50,861 nt of DNA from Nocardia exalbida NBRC 100660 (GCF_000308575.1 NZ_BAFZ01000092.1:1-50861); one strand, 5' to 3'. Positions 16,563-24,269 are shown, counted from the first letter of the stretch. Notes: generated by a model from the letters alone, not told the origin. Made by a program: numbers and translations.

Positions 16563-16954
16563 TCCTGGGCCATCCAGCGGGTGGACGCGGGCGCGAACAG
16601 CAGCACCAGCGCGGCGACCGCGACGACCCCGAGCGCAGCGCCGTAGACCGGCTGATGCGAGTCGGTGAGCAGCGACCAGGTGACCGGGAGCAGCAGCAAC
16701 TGCGCGATCACCGCGATCGCGCGCCCCCAGCGTTTCCCCAGCAGCAGTCCCGCGCCCGCGGCCAGCACCGCGCCGCCGAGGATGCCGAACCAGGCCGCGG
16801 TGCCGTAGCCGCTGGTCGTGGATTGATCGTGACCGAGCAGCCCACGCACCACCAGCACGATCGCGACGCCCACCGCGACCACGCCTTCCAGCGTCACCAG
16901 GGCACCAGCCGCCCGCACCGTCGTCGGCACCGCTCCCGCTTTTTCGTCGCTCAC
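16541..16954 (-). CDS. Small integral membrane protein (Rv3217c-like)
   Basis: The 137-residue protein has four predicted helices, around AGALVTLEGVVAVGVAIVLV, AAWFGILGGAVLAAGAGLLL, IAVIAQLLLLPVTWSLL and VYGAALGVVAVAALVLLF, with a short cytoplasmic N-terminus. It is at the Rv3217c position; the function is unknown. The GTG at 16954 has GAGG eight bases upstream and gives the family length. The 3' end overlaps endonuclease V by 22 bases. It lies divergent from the diacylglycerol kinase gene with about 200 bases between. Confidence 0.85.
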   Translation of the reverse strand: MSDEKAGAVPTTVRAAGALVTLEGVVAVGVAIVLVVRGLLGHDQSTTSGYGTAAWFGILGGAVLAAGAGLLLGKRWGRAIAVIAQLLLLPVTWSLLTDSHQPVYGAALGVVAVAALVLLFAPASTRWMAQDYGVEPE

Positions 16955-17141
16955 GCCAGCGCCTCGCCCGCACTCGGCTCCGTCGTGCGCGACGGCGCAC
17001 GGTGTCCTCGCTTCCCTCGCTGACGCTCGTTCACGCGGCAAGCCTACGACCCGCTCGGTGCCGCGCTCGTCCTGGCGTATGCCCGCGCGACGGCAGACGG
17101 GGCGCCGCTCGCCGCTTTTCCGGCGCGGGCCGGCGGGCAAC

Positions 17142-17147
17142 TAGGCT
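17142..17147 (+). promoter_or_regulatory. -10 hexamer TAGGCT, leaderless-type start
   Basis: TAGGCT ends six bases before the GTG of the lipid kinase gene. No ribosome-binding site is present, so transcription would start at the start codon. Confidence 0.4.
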
Positions 17148-17153
17148 GCCATC

Positions 17154-18098
17154 GTGCGGACGCTGCTGATCGTGAACCCGAATGCCACCTCCACCACGCC
17201 GGCGACCAGGGACCTCTTGGCGCACGCGCTGGAGAGCCGCACCCAGCTGACCGTTGCGCACACGCAGCACCGCGGCCACGCCGCGGAACTGGCCCAATGG
17301 GCGGCGACCAACGAGATGGACCTCGTCGTCGTGCACGGCGGCGATGGGACGGTCAACGAGACCATCAACGGCTTCCTGCCGTTGCCGGTCCTCGACGACG
17401 GTCAAGCCTGGTTGCCGCGCCTCGGTGTGATCCCCGGCGGCTCGGCCAACGTCTTCGCCCGAGCACTCGGCATCTCCCCCGACCCGGTGACCGCCACCAA
17501 TCAGCTCATCGACCTGCTCACGGTGGAAACCGATCGCCGGATCGGTCTCGGACTGGCCGACGACCGCTGGTTCTGCTTCAGCGCGGGCGTCGGATTGGAC
17601 GCCGACGTGTGCGAGGCGATCGACGCCAGCCGCGCCCGCGGCCGCGCCGCCACCCCCGCGCGATATGTTCGAACGACTGTTCGGCAATTCTTCCGGGCAA
17701 AGCGTAACGAACCGGGCGTTCAGGTGGAAATTCCCGGCCGTGATCCGGTAGACGGGGTGCACTACGCCTTCGTAACCAACACCACACCGTGGACCTACCT
17801 GAACGCCACGCCGGTGCACACCAACCCCGGCACCCGGTTCGAAACGGGGCTCGGAGTGTTTGCGGTGCGCTCCATGGCCGTCGTCCCCACCCTGCTGCTC
17901 GCGCGCCAGCTCCTCGCAGTCGACGGAAACCCCAAGTCCCGCAATTTATTTCGCGAAGACGACGTTCCCACCGTACGAATCGAGTCCAAAGAACCCATCG
18001 GCCTGCAAATCGATGGCGACTTCATCGGCAAGCGCAACGTGGTGGATTTCACTGCCGTGCCCGACGTCCTCGCGGTCGTCGCTCCGCGGCCGCACTGA
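17154..18098 (+). CDS. Diacylglycerol/lipid kinase family protein
   Basis: The 314-residue protein belongs to the DAGK catalytic family. It has LLIVNPNATST at the N-terminus, the nucleotide-binding VVVHGGDGTVNETING near residue 60-75, LGVIPGGSANVFARALG and FCFSAGVGLDADVCEA. A C-terminal beta domain contains IGLQIDGDFIG. Such enzymes phosphorylate diacylglycerol or related lipids at the inner membrane surface. It corresponds to Rv3218. The GTG at 17154 is the first codon of the family homology and probably the 5' end of the mRNA. It precedes whiB1 by 255 bases on the same strand, as in mycobacteria. Confidence 0.88.
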   Translation: MRTLLIVNPNATSTTPATRDLLAHALESRTQLTVAHTQHRGHAAELAQWAATNEMDLVVVHGGDGTVNETINGFLPLPVLDDGQAWLPRLGVIPGGSANVFARALGISPDPVTATNQLIDLLTVETDRRIGLGLADDRWFCFSAGVGLDADVCEAIDASRARGRAATPARYVRTTVRQFFRAKRNEPGVQVEIPGRDPVDGVHYAFVTNTTPWTYLNATPVHTNPGTRFETGLGVFAVRSMAVVPTLLLARQLLAVDGNPKSRNLFREDDVPTVRIESKEPIGLQIDGDFIGKRNVVDFTAVPDVLAVVAPRPH

Positions 18099-18248
18099 GG
18101 GCGAAACACCCCCGAAAACATCGCGGGTAGTGCTGCGAAAACCCGGTGGAGCGAGTACAAAGGACCGGGCAGGCTTCCCCCTGTGGGGGCCTTCAGAGCG
18201 TGAGCTTCCCCACGGTGCACCGCGTGCCTATTGACATCTACGGTGTTC

Positions 18249-18263
18249 GTGAAAGCATTCACA
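18249..18263. promoter_or_regulatory. CRP-type (cAMP receptor protein) site upstream of whiB1
   Basis: GTGAAAGCATTCACA fits the mycobacterial CRP consensus GTGNNANNNNNCACA at every fixed position. A degenerate half-site (GTGCGGAAAC) begins at 18271, 22 bases further on, about two helical turns. In M. tuberculosis whiB1 is controlled by CRP through two sites spaced about two turns, so the arrangement looks conserved. The site lies about 90 bases before the whiB1 ATG. Confidence 0.65.
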
Positions 18264-18353
18264 AGCAACCGTGCGGAAACATTCGAGTCGCACAAGTGAA
18301 CGAACCACAAACCCATAGGCGCCTCATGCGGCGCCCAGCAAAGGAGCAGAGGA

Positions 18354-18608
18354 ATGGACTGGCGCCACAAGGCCATCTGTCGCGATGAGGACCCCGAGCT
18401 GTTTTTCCCGGTGGGTAACAGTGGTCCGGCGCTCGCGCAGATTGCCGATGCCAAGCTGGTCTGCGCTCGCTGCCCCGTAACCGCCGACTGCCTGTCCTGG
18501 GCCCTGAAGTCCGGACAAGACGCCGGCGTGTGGGGTGGTATGAGCGAAGACGAGCGCCGGGCGCTCAAGCGTCGCAACGCGCGCACCCGCACCCGCACTG
18601 TCGTCTGA
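18354..18608 (+). CDS. whiB1: WhiB1, [4Fe-4S] nitric-oxide-responsive regulator
   Basis: WhiB1 is an essential iron-sulfur regulator in mycobacteria that partners the housekeeping sigma factor and is switched by nitric oxide. The 84-residue protein has the four cluster cysteines at 9, 37, 40 and 46, the GVWGG turn near residue 58, and a basic C-terminal DNA-binding tail (RRALKRRNARTRTRT). Length and Cys spacing equal those of M. tuberculosis WhiB1. GGAGCAGAGG precedes the ATG. Upstream lie a CRP site and a 255-base regulatory region; downstream is a strong terminator. Confidence 0.97.
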   Translation: MDWRHKAICRDEDPELFFPVGNSGPALAQIADAKLVCARCPVTADCLSWALKSGQDAGVWGGMSEDERRALKRRNARTRTRTVV

Positions 18609-18659
18609 GCCAGACGATCAGCATTACCGGGCCATTCAGCCCGGCCCGGTAACGCATTT

Positions 18660-18696
18660 CAGCCCGGCACCCATAGGTGCCGGGCTGTGTTGTTTA
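18660..18696 (+). terminator. Intrinsic terminator of whiB1
   Basis: A perfect 12-bp stem (CAGCCCGGCACC with its complement, CATA loop) is followed by a T-rich run (TGTTGTTTA). A weaker CCGGGC/GCCCGG hairpin sits just before it. Confidence 0.8.
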
Positions 18697-19041
18697 TGCC
18701 CGCCGGATCACGAACTGGAAATACCCGGTCTCGCTTCGCGGAGGAAACGGGAACCGACCAATGCGGTTGCGTGGAACGGCAATTGCGGCAATTGCGGCCG
18801 GACGGCGATTCGACTCGCGAATGCGCGAGACCTGTGCGAAAGTGGTCGGTTCTCCAGCGCATGGGACGAGTAGCGAATCCGGCCCACACCTCGCATTCCG
18901 CTCGATACGGACATTCGGACGGGTACTGCACCGAGAGCCGCCCGCCGCACCCGAGTAGCGCCCACCCGCGACCTCTGAGCAACAGGTCCCAGAGTTCGCA
19001 CGCGACCGGTGCGAAGCGGCAGATCCCGTCCCGCGGATCGG
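18697..19041. other. Gene-free stretch between whiB1 and pdtaS
   Basis: About 345 bases between convergent genes. Open frames exist on both strands, but none has a ribosome site, a recognisable motif, or the codon pattern of neighbours. The only structure noticed is a doubled GGCAATTGC near 18777-18795. Nothing else was seen. Confidence 0.4.
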
Positions 19042-20556
19042 TCAGCGGCCCGAACGACGGCCCAGCGGGACCCGCAAGACGGCATCGGTGCCGATATCGG
19101 CGCCGGGATGCAGGCCGATGGAGCCGCCGAGTTCGGCGGTGACCAAGGTCCGGACGATCTGGAGGCCGAGCCGATCGGAGGACTCCAGGCTGAACCCTGG
19201 CGGCAGGCCGCGGCCGTCGTCGCTGATGATCACGTCCAGCCAGCGCGCCGAACGCTCGGAACGGATTGTCACCGTGCCGTTTTCGCCCGAATCGAAGGCG
19301 TGCTCGATGGCGTTCTGCACCAGTTCGGTGAGCACCATCACCAGCGGGGTGGCGCGTTCGGCGGAGAACACACCGAGCGATCCCGCGCGGCGCACCTTGA
19401 TGCGCGTGGTGTGCACCGTGGCCACGTCGGCCATGATCGGCAGCAGCCGGTCGACGACCTCGTCGAGATCGACCTCTTCGTCCACCGACATCGACAGCAT
19501 CTCGTGCACCGACGCGATGGAGGTGACCCGGCGCACCGACTCGGTGAGCGCGACCTGCGCCTCCTCGTTCTCGGTGCGGCGCGCCTGCAGGCGCAGCAGC
19601 GCGGCGACGGTCTGCAAATTGTTCTTCACCCGGTGGTGGATCTCCCGGATGGTGGCGTCCTTGCTCAGCAGGGCGCGATCGCGCCGCTTGACCTCGGTGA
19701 CGTCGCGGACGAGCACGGCGGCGCCGGCCAGCTCGCCGTGCGGGCGCAGCACGAGGGTGCGCAGCAGCACGGTGGCTCCGCGCGCCTCGACCTCCATCCG
19801 GCGGCCGGTCCGCCCGGCCAGCGCGGCCTGAATGTCGCCGACCACTTCCTGGGCGTCGAAGGGATCGGTGATCAGGGACCGGGTGGTGATGGCGAGATCC
19901 TGGCCGACCAGGTCGGCTTGCAAGCCCATCCGGTGATAGGCCGAGAGCGCGTTCGGACTGGCGTAGACGACGATGCCGTCGGTGTCGAGCCGGATGAAGC
20001 CGTCCCCGGCACGCGGGCTGGAATGGGTGGCCGCGCGATCCTCGGTGGTCGGGAAGGTGCCGTCGGCGATCATCTGGCACAGATCGTCCGCGCACGCCAC
20101 GTACGCGCTCTCCAGCTGACTGCGCACCCGGGAGCGTTGCAGATCGGTGTCCCGGCTCAGCACGGCGATCACATCGTCACCGCAGCGCACGGGGATGGCC
20201 TCGCGGATGGCGTGCACCGGACGCGGGTGGTAGACGCCGGATGTCTCGACGTCGCTGTCGGCTCGCACGATATCGCCGCTGGCCAGCGCCTCGAAAACCT
20301 GCGGATGTTCGGCCTGCACAGCGGACGTGCCGACCAGATCCTCTTGGTGCACGGTGTGTGCGGTGGTGGGACGGCACTGCGCGACACACACGATGTCCGC
20401 GCCCTCCGTCACCGGGCCCGCACCGACCCACAGCAGCAGATCGGCGAAGGACAGATCGGCCAGCAGCTGCCAATCGCCCACCACCCGCTGCAGATGGTCC
20501 ACGGCGACCCCGGGCAGGTCGGTGTGCTCGGCCAGCAGCTCGCTCAGTGTCGCCAT
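19042..20556 (-). CDS. pdtaS: PdtaS-type sensor histidine kinase
   Basis: The 504-residue soluble kinase corresponds to Rv3220c (PdtaS), which signals to the RNA-binding antiterminator PdtaR. An N-terminal GAF-like domain (about 1-150) and a PAS domain (about 185-290, FIRLDTDGIVVYASPNALSAYHRM) precede the HisKA_2 dimerisation helix with EIHHRVKNNLQTVAALL (phospho-His near 307). The ATPase domain has ELVQNAIEHAF, DDGRGLPPGF and LGLQIV. No membrane segment is present. It lies 22 bases after the biotinyl-protein gene on the same strand, so they probably share a transcript. No pdtaR gene is in the window. Confidence 0.92.
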   Translation of the reverse strand: MATLSELLAEHTDLPGVAVDHLQRVVGDWQLLADLSFADLLLWVGAGPVTEGADIVCVAQCRPTTAHTVHQEDLVGTSAVQAEHPQVFEALASGDIVRADSDVETSGVYHPRPVHAIREAIPVRCGDDVIAVLSRDTDLQRSRVRSQLESAYVACADDLCQMIADGTFPTTEDRAATHSSPRAGDGFIRLDTDGIVVYASPNALSAYHRMGLQADLVGQDLAITTRSLITDPFDAQEVVGDIQAALAGRTGRRMEVEARGATVLLRTLVLRPHGELAGAAVLVRDVTEVKRRDRALLSKDATIREIHHRVKNNLQTVAALLRLQARRTENEEAQVALTESVRRVTSIASVHEMLSMSVDEEVDLDEVVDRLLPIMADVATVHTTRIKVRRAGSLGVFSAERATPLVMVLTELVQNAIEHAFDSGENGTVTIRSERSARWLDVIISDDGRGLPPGFSLESSDRLGLQIVRTLVTAELGGSIGLHPGADIGTDAVLRVPLGRRSGR

Positions 20557-20578
20557 GCAGATCTACCGCCGCAATCGA

Positions 20579-20794
20579 TCAGGAGATGACCGCGATCAGG
20601 TGGCCCGCCTTGATCGCGTCGCCCTCCTTGACGCCGATCGAAGTCACCGTACCGCTGGACTCCGCAACCACCGGGATCTCCATCTTCATGGACTCGAGGA
20701 TCACCAGGGTGTCGCCCTCCCGGACTTCGTCGCCTTCCTTGGCGACGACCTGGTAGACGACCGACACCAGCTCGGCGAGCACTTCCTCAGCCAT
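20579..20794 (-). CDS. Biotinylated protein TB7.3-like (biotin carboxyl-carrier domain)
   Basis: The 71-residue protein is a single biotinyl-lipoyl domain. The target lysine sits in ESMKME near residue 36, flanked by the usual paired Gly/Val repeats (GDTLVILESMKMEIPV and GTVTSIGVKEGDAI). Length equals M. tuberculosis TB7.3 (Rv3221c). It may serve as a free-standing carrier for acyl-CoA carboxylases, although the partner is unknown. The ATG at 20794 has GGGGTG a few bases upstream. It lies divergent from the bL37 gene and upstream of pdtaS. Confidence 0.92.
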   Translation of the reverse strand: MAEEVLAELVSVVYQVVAKEGDEVREGDTLVILESMKMEIPVVAESSGTVTSIGVKEGDAIKAGHLIAVIS

Positions 20795-20884
20795 GGCACC
20801 CCATTCACTCGTTGGCCTGTATCCGCTGACGGTACAGCCAACCACACGTGAAAGAATGGCCTTCAATCAGAAGGGAGACTACTC

Positions 20885-20959
20885 ATGGGTAAGCGCGGAC
20901 GTAAGAAGCGTAGCCGCAAGGGGAACGCAGCCAACCACGGCAAGCGGCCCAACGCCTGA
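20885..20959 (+). CDS. Ribosomal protein bL37 (24 residues)
   Basis: A 24-codon gene encodes MGKRGRKKRSRKGN followed by AANHGKRPNA. The basic, Gly/Lys/Arg-rich sequence ending in NHGKRPNA matches the tiny actinobacterial large-subunit protein bL37 first seen in mycobacterial ribosome structures. The ribosome site AGAAGGGAGA lies just upstream with good spacing. A bidirectional hairpin follows 27 bases after the stop. Genes this short are commonly missed by automatic annotation. Confidence 0.85.
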   Translation: MGKRGRKKRSRKGNAANHGKRPNA

Positions 20960-20986
20960 GCGCGACGCTCGGCTCGAAAAGCACGA

Positions 20987-21021
20987 AGCGGCACGCACTT
21001 CCAGCGGGAAGGCGTGCCGCT
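20987..21021. terminator. Bidirectional hairpin between bL37 and rshA
   Basis: AGCGGCACGC pairs perfectly with GCGTGCCGCT, and an inner CTTCC/GGAAG stem extends it past one bulged base around an AGCG loop. It lies between convergent genes. Confidence 0.7.
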
Positions 21022-21038
21022 CACGTTTCACCGACCGA

Positions 21039-21329
21039 CTACTCCGAGGTGTCGACCGAACTCTCCCCGACGACGAACGTCCGGCGGATCTCGATGGTCA
21101 GGCGCTCACGCAAGGACTCGGGCGCGCGATCACCGCCGCATTTGCGGCTGAGCAGGCTCTTGACCTTCTCCTCGATGCCATAGGCCTCGATACACGGACT
21201 GCAGTGCTCCATGTGGTGCTGCAACCGCGCCCTGGTCGCCTCGTCGCACTCCCCGTCCAGCATCAACCATACGTCGGCCAGCACCGCCGTGCAGTCGAGA
21301 TCCATGTCGGGGTCCCGTTCGGTACTCAC
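21039..21329 (-). CDS. rshA: Mycothiol-system zinc anti-sigma factor (RshA/RsrA)
   Basis: The 96-residue protein is a ZAS-type redox anti-sigma factor. His39, Cys43 and Cys46 form the HxxxCxxC site (HMEHCSPC) and Cys13 is the additional redox-sensitive ligand typical of RsrA. Under thiol oxidation the zinc leaves, a disulfide forms, and SigH is released. Its ATG overlaps the sigH TGA by ATGA, so stoichiometry is set by translational coupling. Length is normal for the family (about 100). Confidence 0.93.
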   Translation of the reverse strand: MSTERDPDMDLDCTAVLADVWLMLDGECDEATRARLQHHMEHCSPCIEAYGIEEKVKSLLSRKCGGDRAPESLRERLTIEIRRTFVVGESSVDTSE

Positions 21330-21958
21330 TGCTTGACCTCCTGGCGTTCCCCCGAACGGTTGAAACCGCGCTCGCGCGCGACATCGGCGAGCAAACCCTT
21401 CAGTTGCTTGCGGCCGCGGTGCAGCCGGGACATCACCGTACCGATGGGCGTGCCCATGATGTCGGCGATCTCCTTGTACGGGAAGCCCTCGACATCGGCG
21501 TAGTACACCGCCATGCGGAACTCCTCCGGAAGTTCCTGCAGCGCGGCCTTGATGTCGTCGTCCGGTAACGCGTCCAGCGCCTCGACCTCGGCCGAGCGCA
21601 GACCCTGCGAGGTGTGCTCGGCGGTCGCGGCCAACTGCCAGTCGGTGATCTCGTCGGTCGGATACTGGGCTGGCTGGCGCTGCTTCTTGCGATAGGAGTT
21701 GATGTAGGTGTTGGTCAGGATCCGGTACAGCCAGGCACGCAGGTTGGTGCCCTCCCGGAACGACTTGAAGCCCTGGAAGGCCTTGACGTAGGTCTCCTGG
21801 ACCAGGTCCTCGGCATCCGCCGGATTCCTGGTCATGCGCAGTGCGGCGCCGTAGAGCTGGTCGAGCAACGGGAGCGCGTCCCGTTCGAACCGCTGTGCCA
21901 GCTCGGCATCGTCGACGGCGCCGACATCGTCGGCCGCCACGTCATCGTCGCTCGTCAC
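21326..21958 (-). CDS. sigH: Thiol-stress ECF sigma factor SigH (SigR)
   Basis: SigH directs transcription of thioredoxin, mycothiol and proteostasis genes after thiol oxidation. Region 2 spans LYGAALRMTRNPADAEDLVQ to LTNTYINSYRKKQRQP, and region 4 spans LPEEFRMAVYYADVEGFPY to IGTVMSRLHRGRKQLKGLL. The GTG at 21958 (VTSDDDVAAD) has AAGGGA at good spacing and gives 210 residues, close to the 216 of M. tuberculosis. The frame stays open upstream to a GTG at 22114, and an intermediate GTG at 22078 has AAGGAG, so a long form with about 40-52 extra residues is possible. The SigH-type promoter at 22151-22178 would include that extension in its mRNA. Confidence 0.95.
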   Translation of the reverse strand: MTSDDDVAADDVGAVDDAELAQRFERDALPLLDQLYGAALRMTRNPADAEDLVQETYVKAFQGFKSFREGTNLRAWLYRILTNTYINSYRKKQRQPAQYPTDEITDWQLAATAEHTSQGLRSAEVEALDALPDDDIKAALQELPEEFRMAVYYADVEGFPYKEIADIMGTPIGTVMSRLHRGRKQLKGLLADVARERGFNRSGERQEVKQ

Positions 21959-22150
21959 ACCTGTCCCTTCGATCGCCGTACCTGCCAAATCTACCGGCAT
22001 CGGCATATCGAAGGAGAATCCGCCGTCCGCCGGGGACACCTCGGTCCATACCGGGCGGTCGTCGAGCAGCACGGGCACAGGCATCTCCTTCACGTATCCA
22101 TAGGGCCTGCTCACGCGCTGGAAATCAGTCCGAGCGCGGTGTATCGGCTA

Positions 22151-22178
22151 CAACATGCGCGACCCGTCCGGTGTTCCC
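22151..22178 (-). promoter_or_regulatory. SigH/SigR autoregulatory promoter
   Basis: On the minus strand GGGAAC is followed by exactly 18 bases (counted from GGAAC) and GTTG, a full match to GGAA(T/C)-N18/19-GTT. The expected start lies near 22145, about 30 bases before the upstream in-frame GTG of the long sigH form. Confidence 0.75.
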
Positions 22179-22254
22179 GAGTGCCTCCCGCTCGCGGTGA
22201 ATGCGCAGGAAATCCCGTTGCAGGCCGGGCTGCGGCCGCCGTTAAGGTTTGGCC

Positions 22255-22749
22255 ATGGCAGCAGGCTCGACTCCGGCGATCCGCGCGTTGACCCAGGCGA
22301 AGGTGTCCCATCGGGTGCACGCCTACAAGCACGATCCGCGCGCCGACTCCTACGGCACCGAGGCGGTCGACGCGCTCGGCGCCGAACTCGGTGTCGCGGC
22401 CGAGCAGATCTTCAAGACCTTGGTCATCGAACTCGCCACCGGCTCACTCGCGGTGGCCGTGCTTCCGGTGCCGAACACCCTGTCGCTCAAAGCCGCGGCC
22501 GCGGCGCTCGGCGCGCCGAAGGCGAGCATGGCGGACAAGACGCGGGCGGAGAAGACCACCGGGTACGTGCTCGGCGGCATCTCCCCGCTCGGTCAGCGCA
22601 AGCCGCTGCCCACCGTGATCGACGACTCGGCGCTGCGCTGGGACCGGATGCTGTGCAGCGCCGGACGGCGCGGACTGGAGATCGAGCTGGCGCCCGCCGA
22701 CCTGATCCGGTTGACCGCCGCGGTGACCGCGCCCGTGACATCCGCGTAA
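22255..22749 (+). CDS. ybaK: Cys-tRNA(Pro)/Cys-tRNA(Cys) deacylase, YbaK/EbsC family
   Basis: The 164-residue protein is a YbaK-type editing domain that hydrolyses mischarged aminoacyl-tRNA. Key features are the N-terminal TPAIRALTQAKVSHRVHAY, the conserved lysine in EQIFKTLVIE, AVLPVPNTLSLKAAAAALG, GYVLGGISPLGQRK and the final CSAGRRGLEIELAPADL. Length is normal. It is transcribed divergently from sigH, so their upstream regions overlap, but no SigH-type motif was seen in its own orientation. M. tuberculosis appears to carry only fragments of this gene at the equivalent place. Confidence 0.92.
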   Translation: MAAGSTPAIRALTQAKVSHRVHAYKHDPRADSYGTEAVDALGAELGVAAEQIFKTLVIELATGSLAVAVLPVPNTLSLKAAAAALGAPKASMADKTRAEKTTGYVLGGISPLGQRKPLPTVIDDSALRWDRMLCSAGRRGLEIELAPADLIRLTAAVTAPVTSA

Positions 22750-22817
22750 TTCGTCCACCATCGGCGCGATCTGTGCGTTACTGAACTGGCCAGATCGACC
22801 CGACTCGTGAGGATGTG

Positions 22818-23123
22818 ATGCGAATGTCTACGCACCAGCGTGTGCGCGCCGTGATCGTCGCGTTGTCCGGAGCGCTCGTCTTGGCTCTCGGTCCGGTAAC
22901 GCTCCTAGCGCCCGAGGCCGCCGCCTCGCCGGGCACCTCGCCGGTCACGCAGGTCAGCGATTCCGTGTTCGACTTCGACGGTCAGGGATCGAAGAGTGAT
23001 GACAAGGCCGGAAAGGCCGAGAAACTCAGCGGGAACGTCACCACCAAGCTGATCGACCTGGCCGCTGGAATCATCAAATGCGGGCTAAATATCGCCTCAC
23101 CGAGCGTGAAGTGCTCGCTGTAA
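22818..23123 (+). CDS. Small secreted protein of unknown function
   Basis: The 101-residue product opens with a signal peptide: basic MRMSTHQRVRAV, hydrophobic VIVALSGALVLALG, and a probable cleavage after PEAAA. The mature part (about 63 residues) is acidic then Lys-rich (KSDDKAGKAEK) and ends IIKCGLNIASPSVKCSL with two cysteines that could form a disulfide. I recognise no family. GAGGA lies upstream of the ATG; a GTG one codon earlier is possible. It is immediately followed by the structured repeat at 23131. Confidence 0.65.
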   Translation: MRMSTHQRVRAVIVALSGALVLALGPVTLLAPEAAASPGTSPVTQVSDSVFDFDGQGSKSDDKAGKAEKLSGNVTTKLIDLAAGIIKCGLNIASPSVKCSL

Positions 23124-23130
23124 TTCTGGC

Positions 23131-23291
23131 CGCGACTTCGTCGCGGCGTGTTCGCGGCCCCCTTATGGCTCGTGTCCGAGCGACCACCGCTGGCGACTTC
23201 GTCGCGGACGCGGCGGCCGCTCGGACACGAGCCGGGCCGCGAACGGCACATGCTAGGTCTCGCTTCGCTCGGAACCGGTAGTTGGGCCGGT
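23131..23291 (+). repeat. Structured intergenic repeat, copy A
   Basis: The element begins with a small hairpin (CGCGAC-TTC-GTCGCG) and GCGTGTTCGC. A 95-base block follows (23150-23244) bounded by GTTCGCGGCCC and its complement GGGCCGCGAAC, with an inner 16-base inverted pair around GGCTCGTGTCCGAGCG. A conserved tail carries CATGCTAGGTCTCGCTTCGC. Copy B at 31935 is nearly identical and copy C at 26207 matches the tail. Short open frames inside are likely accidental. The next 190 bases to the SRAP stop hold no gene I can support. Confidence 0.8.
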
Positions 23292-23480
23292 GTGGTCGCG
23301 CAAGGCGGTCACACCGGCACCCTCGGTTCGCGGAGTATCGGTGGACTGGCTCGTGGAAGTCACCGACTCAGCTACGCGGTGGTGTGGCGGCCGAGCGTAC
23401 GCGGAGGGAACACGCTCGATGTCGTGGTCCGGAGCGGCGGCCCCCGGCCGACGCGGCTACAACGGTGCGACAGCGAACGA

Positions 23481-24269
23481 TCACAACAGGCTGATCTGCT
23501 CGGCGTCCTTCTGATCCTCCACCCGGGCAAGCAGTTCCGGTCCGTTGTTGCGCACGCTGTTGACCAGCGCGGGCACCGGGCGGGCCACGATATCGGCGAC
23601 CGCTTCCTCCGACGGCGTCTCGAGCAGGCTCGCGGGCGCCGGGTGGTCCGGATCCAGCCACGCGTCCCAGTGCTGCTGCGGCATGGGCAGCGGCATCCGG
23701 TCGTGGATACGGGTCAGGTCGCCGACCGCGTCGGTGGTCAGGATGGTGCACGACAGCAGGGGCCGGCTCTCCGGCTGGGACCGGTCGCGCCAAACCGACC
23801 ACAGACCGGCCATGTAGAGGCGCGAACCGTCCGCGTGGGCCATGTAGTACGGATGCTTGGCGACTTTCCCCTTCGCGCCCTTCTCGCCATTCGGCTCCAC
23901 GACCCACTCGTACCAGCCGTCCATCGGTACCAGGCAACGCCGGTACTTCACGGCGTCGCGGAACGAGGGCGTGGTGGCGGCCTTGTCCGCGCGGGCGTTG
24001 AACAGCGGCTTGCCCTTCACCGGGACACCGGGCTCGGCGGCCTTGGTCCACACCGGGATCAATCCCCAGCGCATCCGCCGGATCCGCCGCTTCGGGTCGT
24101 CGTCCTCGCCGCCCTGCTCGTGCCGCTCGACCACGGTGAGAACCTGGGTGGTCGGAGCGACGTTGTAGTTGGTGAAAGAGCTCTGGTCCGCGGAGTCGGT
24201 CTCGTCGATCGCATCCAACTCGACCGCGAGCCTGCCGGGGTTGGTCGTGGTCGCATATCGTCCGCACAT
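23481..24269 (-). CDS. SRAP-domain protein (YedK/HMCES-like)
   Basis: The 262-residue enzyme forms covalent crosslinks with abasic sites in single-stranded DNA to protect them. Cys2 (MCGRYA, the crosslinking residue), the Asn in YNVAPT, the Glu in GWYEW and the His in RIHDRMP are all present, so it should be active. It matches Rv3226c. The start is fixed at 24269 because Cys2 must follow the initiator Met; the frame remains open upstream without meaning. It is divergent from the aldehyde dehydrogenase gene, with about 165 bases between. Confidence 0.94.
   Translation of the reverse strand: MCGRYATTTNPGRLAVELDAIDETDSADQSSFTNYNVAPTTQVLTVVERHEQGGEDDDPKRRIRRMRWGLIPVWTKAAEPGVPVKGKPLFNARADKAATTPSFRDAVKYRRCLVPMDGWYEWVVEPNGEKGAKGKVAKHPYYMAHADGSRLYMAGLWSVWRDRSQPESRPLLSCTILTTDAVGDLTRIHDRMPLPMPQQHWDAWLDPDHPAPASLLETPSEEAVADIVARPVPALVNSVRNNGPELLARVEDQKDAEQISLL

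Noticed and set aside
18177..18189. CCCCC-TGT-GGGGG hairpin after the lipid kinase gene
   Set aside because: A five-base stem without a T-run is too weak to call a terminator in GC-rich DNA.
18659..19142. Overlapping frames between whiB1 and pdtaS
   Set aside because: No ribosome site, no known motif, and codon use unlike neighbours; treated as a gene-free stretch.
22115..22254. A SigH promoter for ybaK in the shared divergent region
   Set aside because: No GGAA(T/C)-N17-19-GTT match exists in the plus orientation; the only full match faces sigH.
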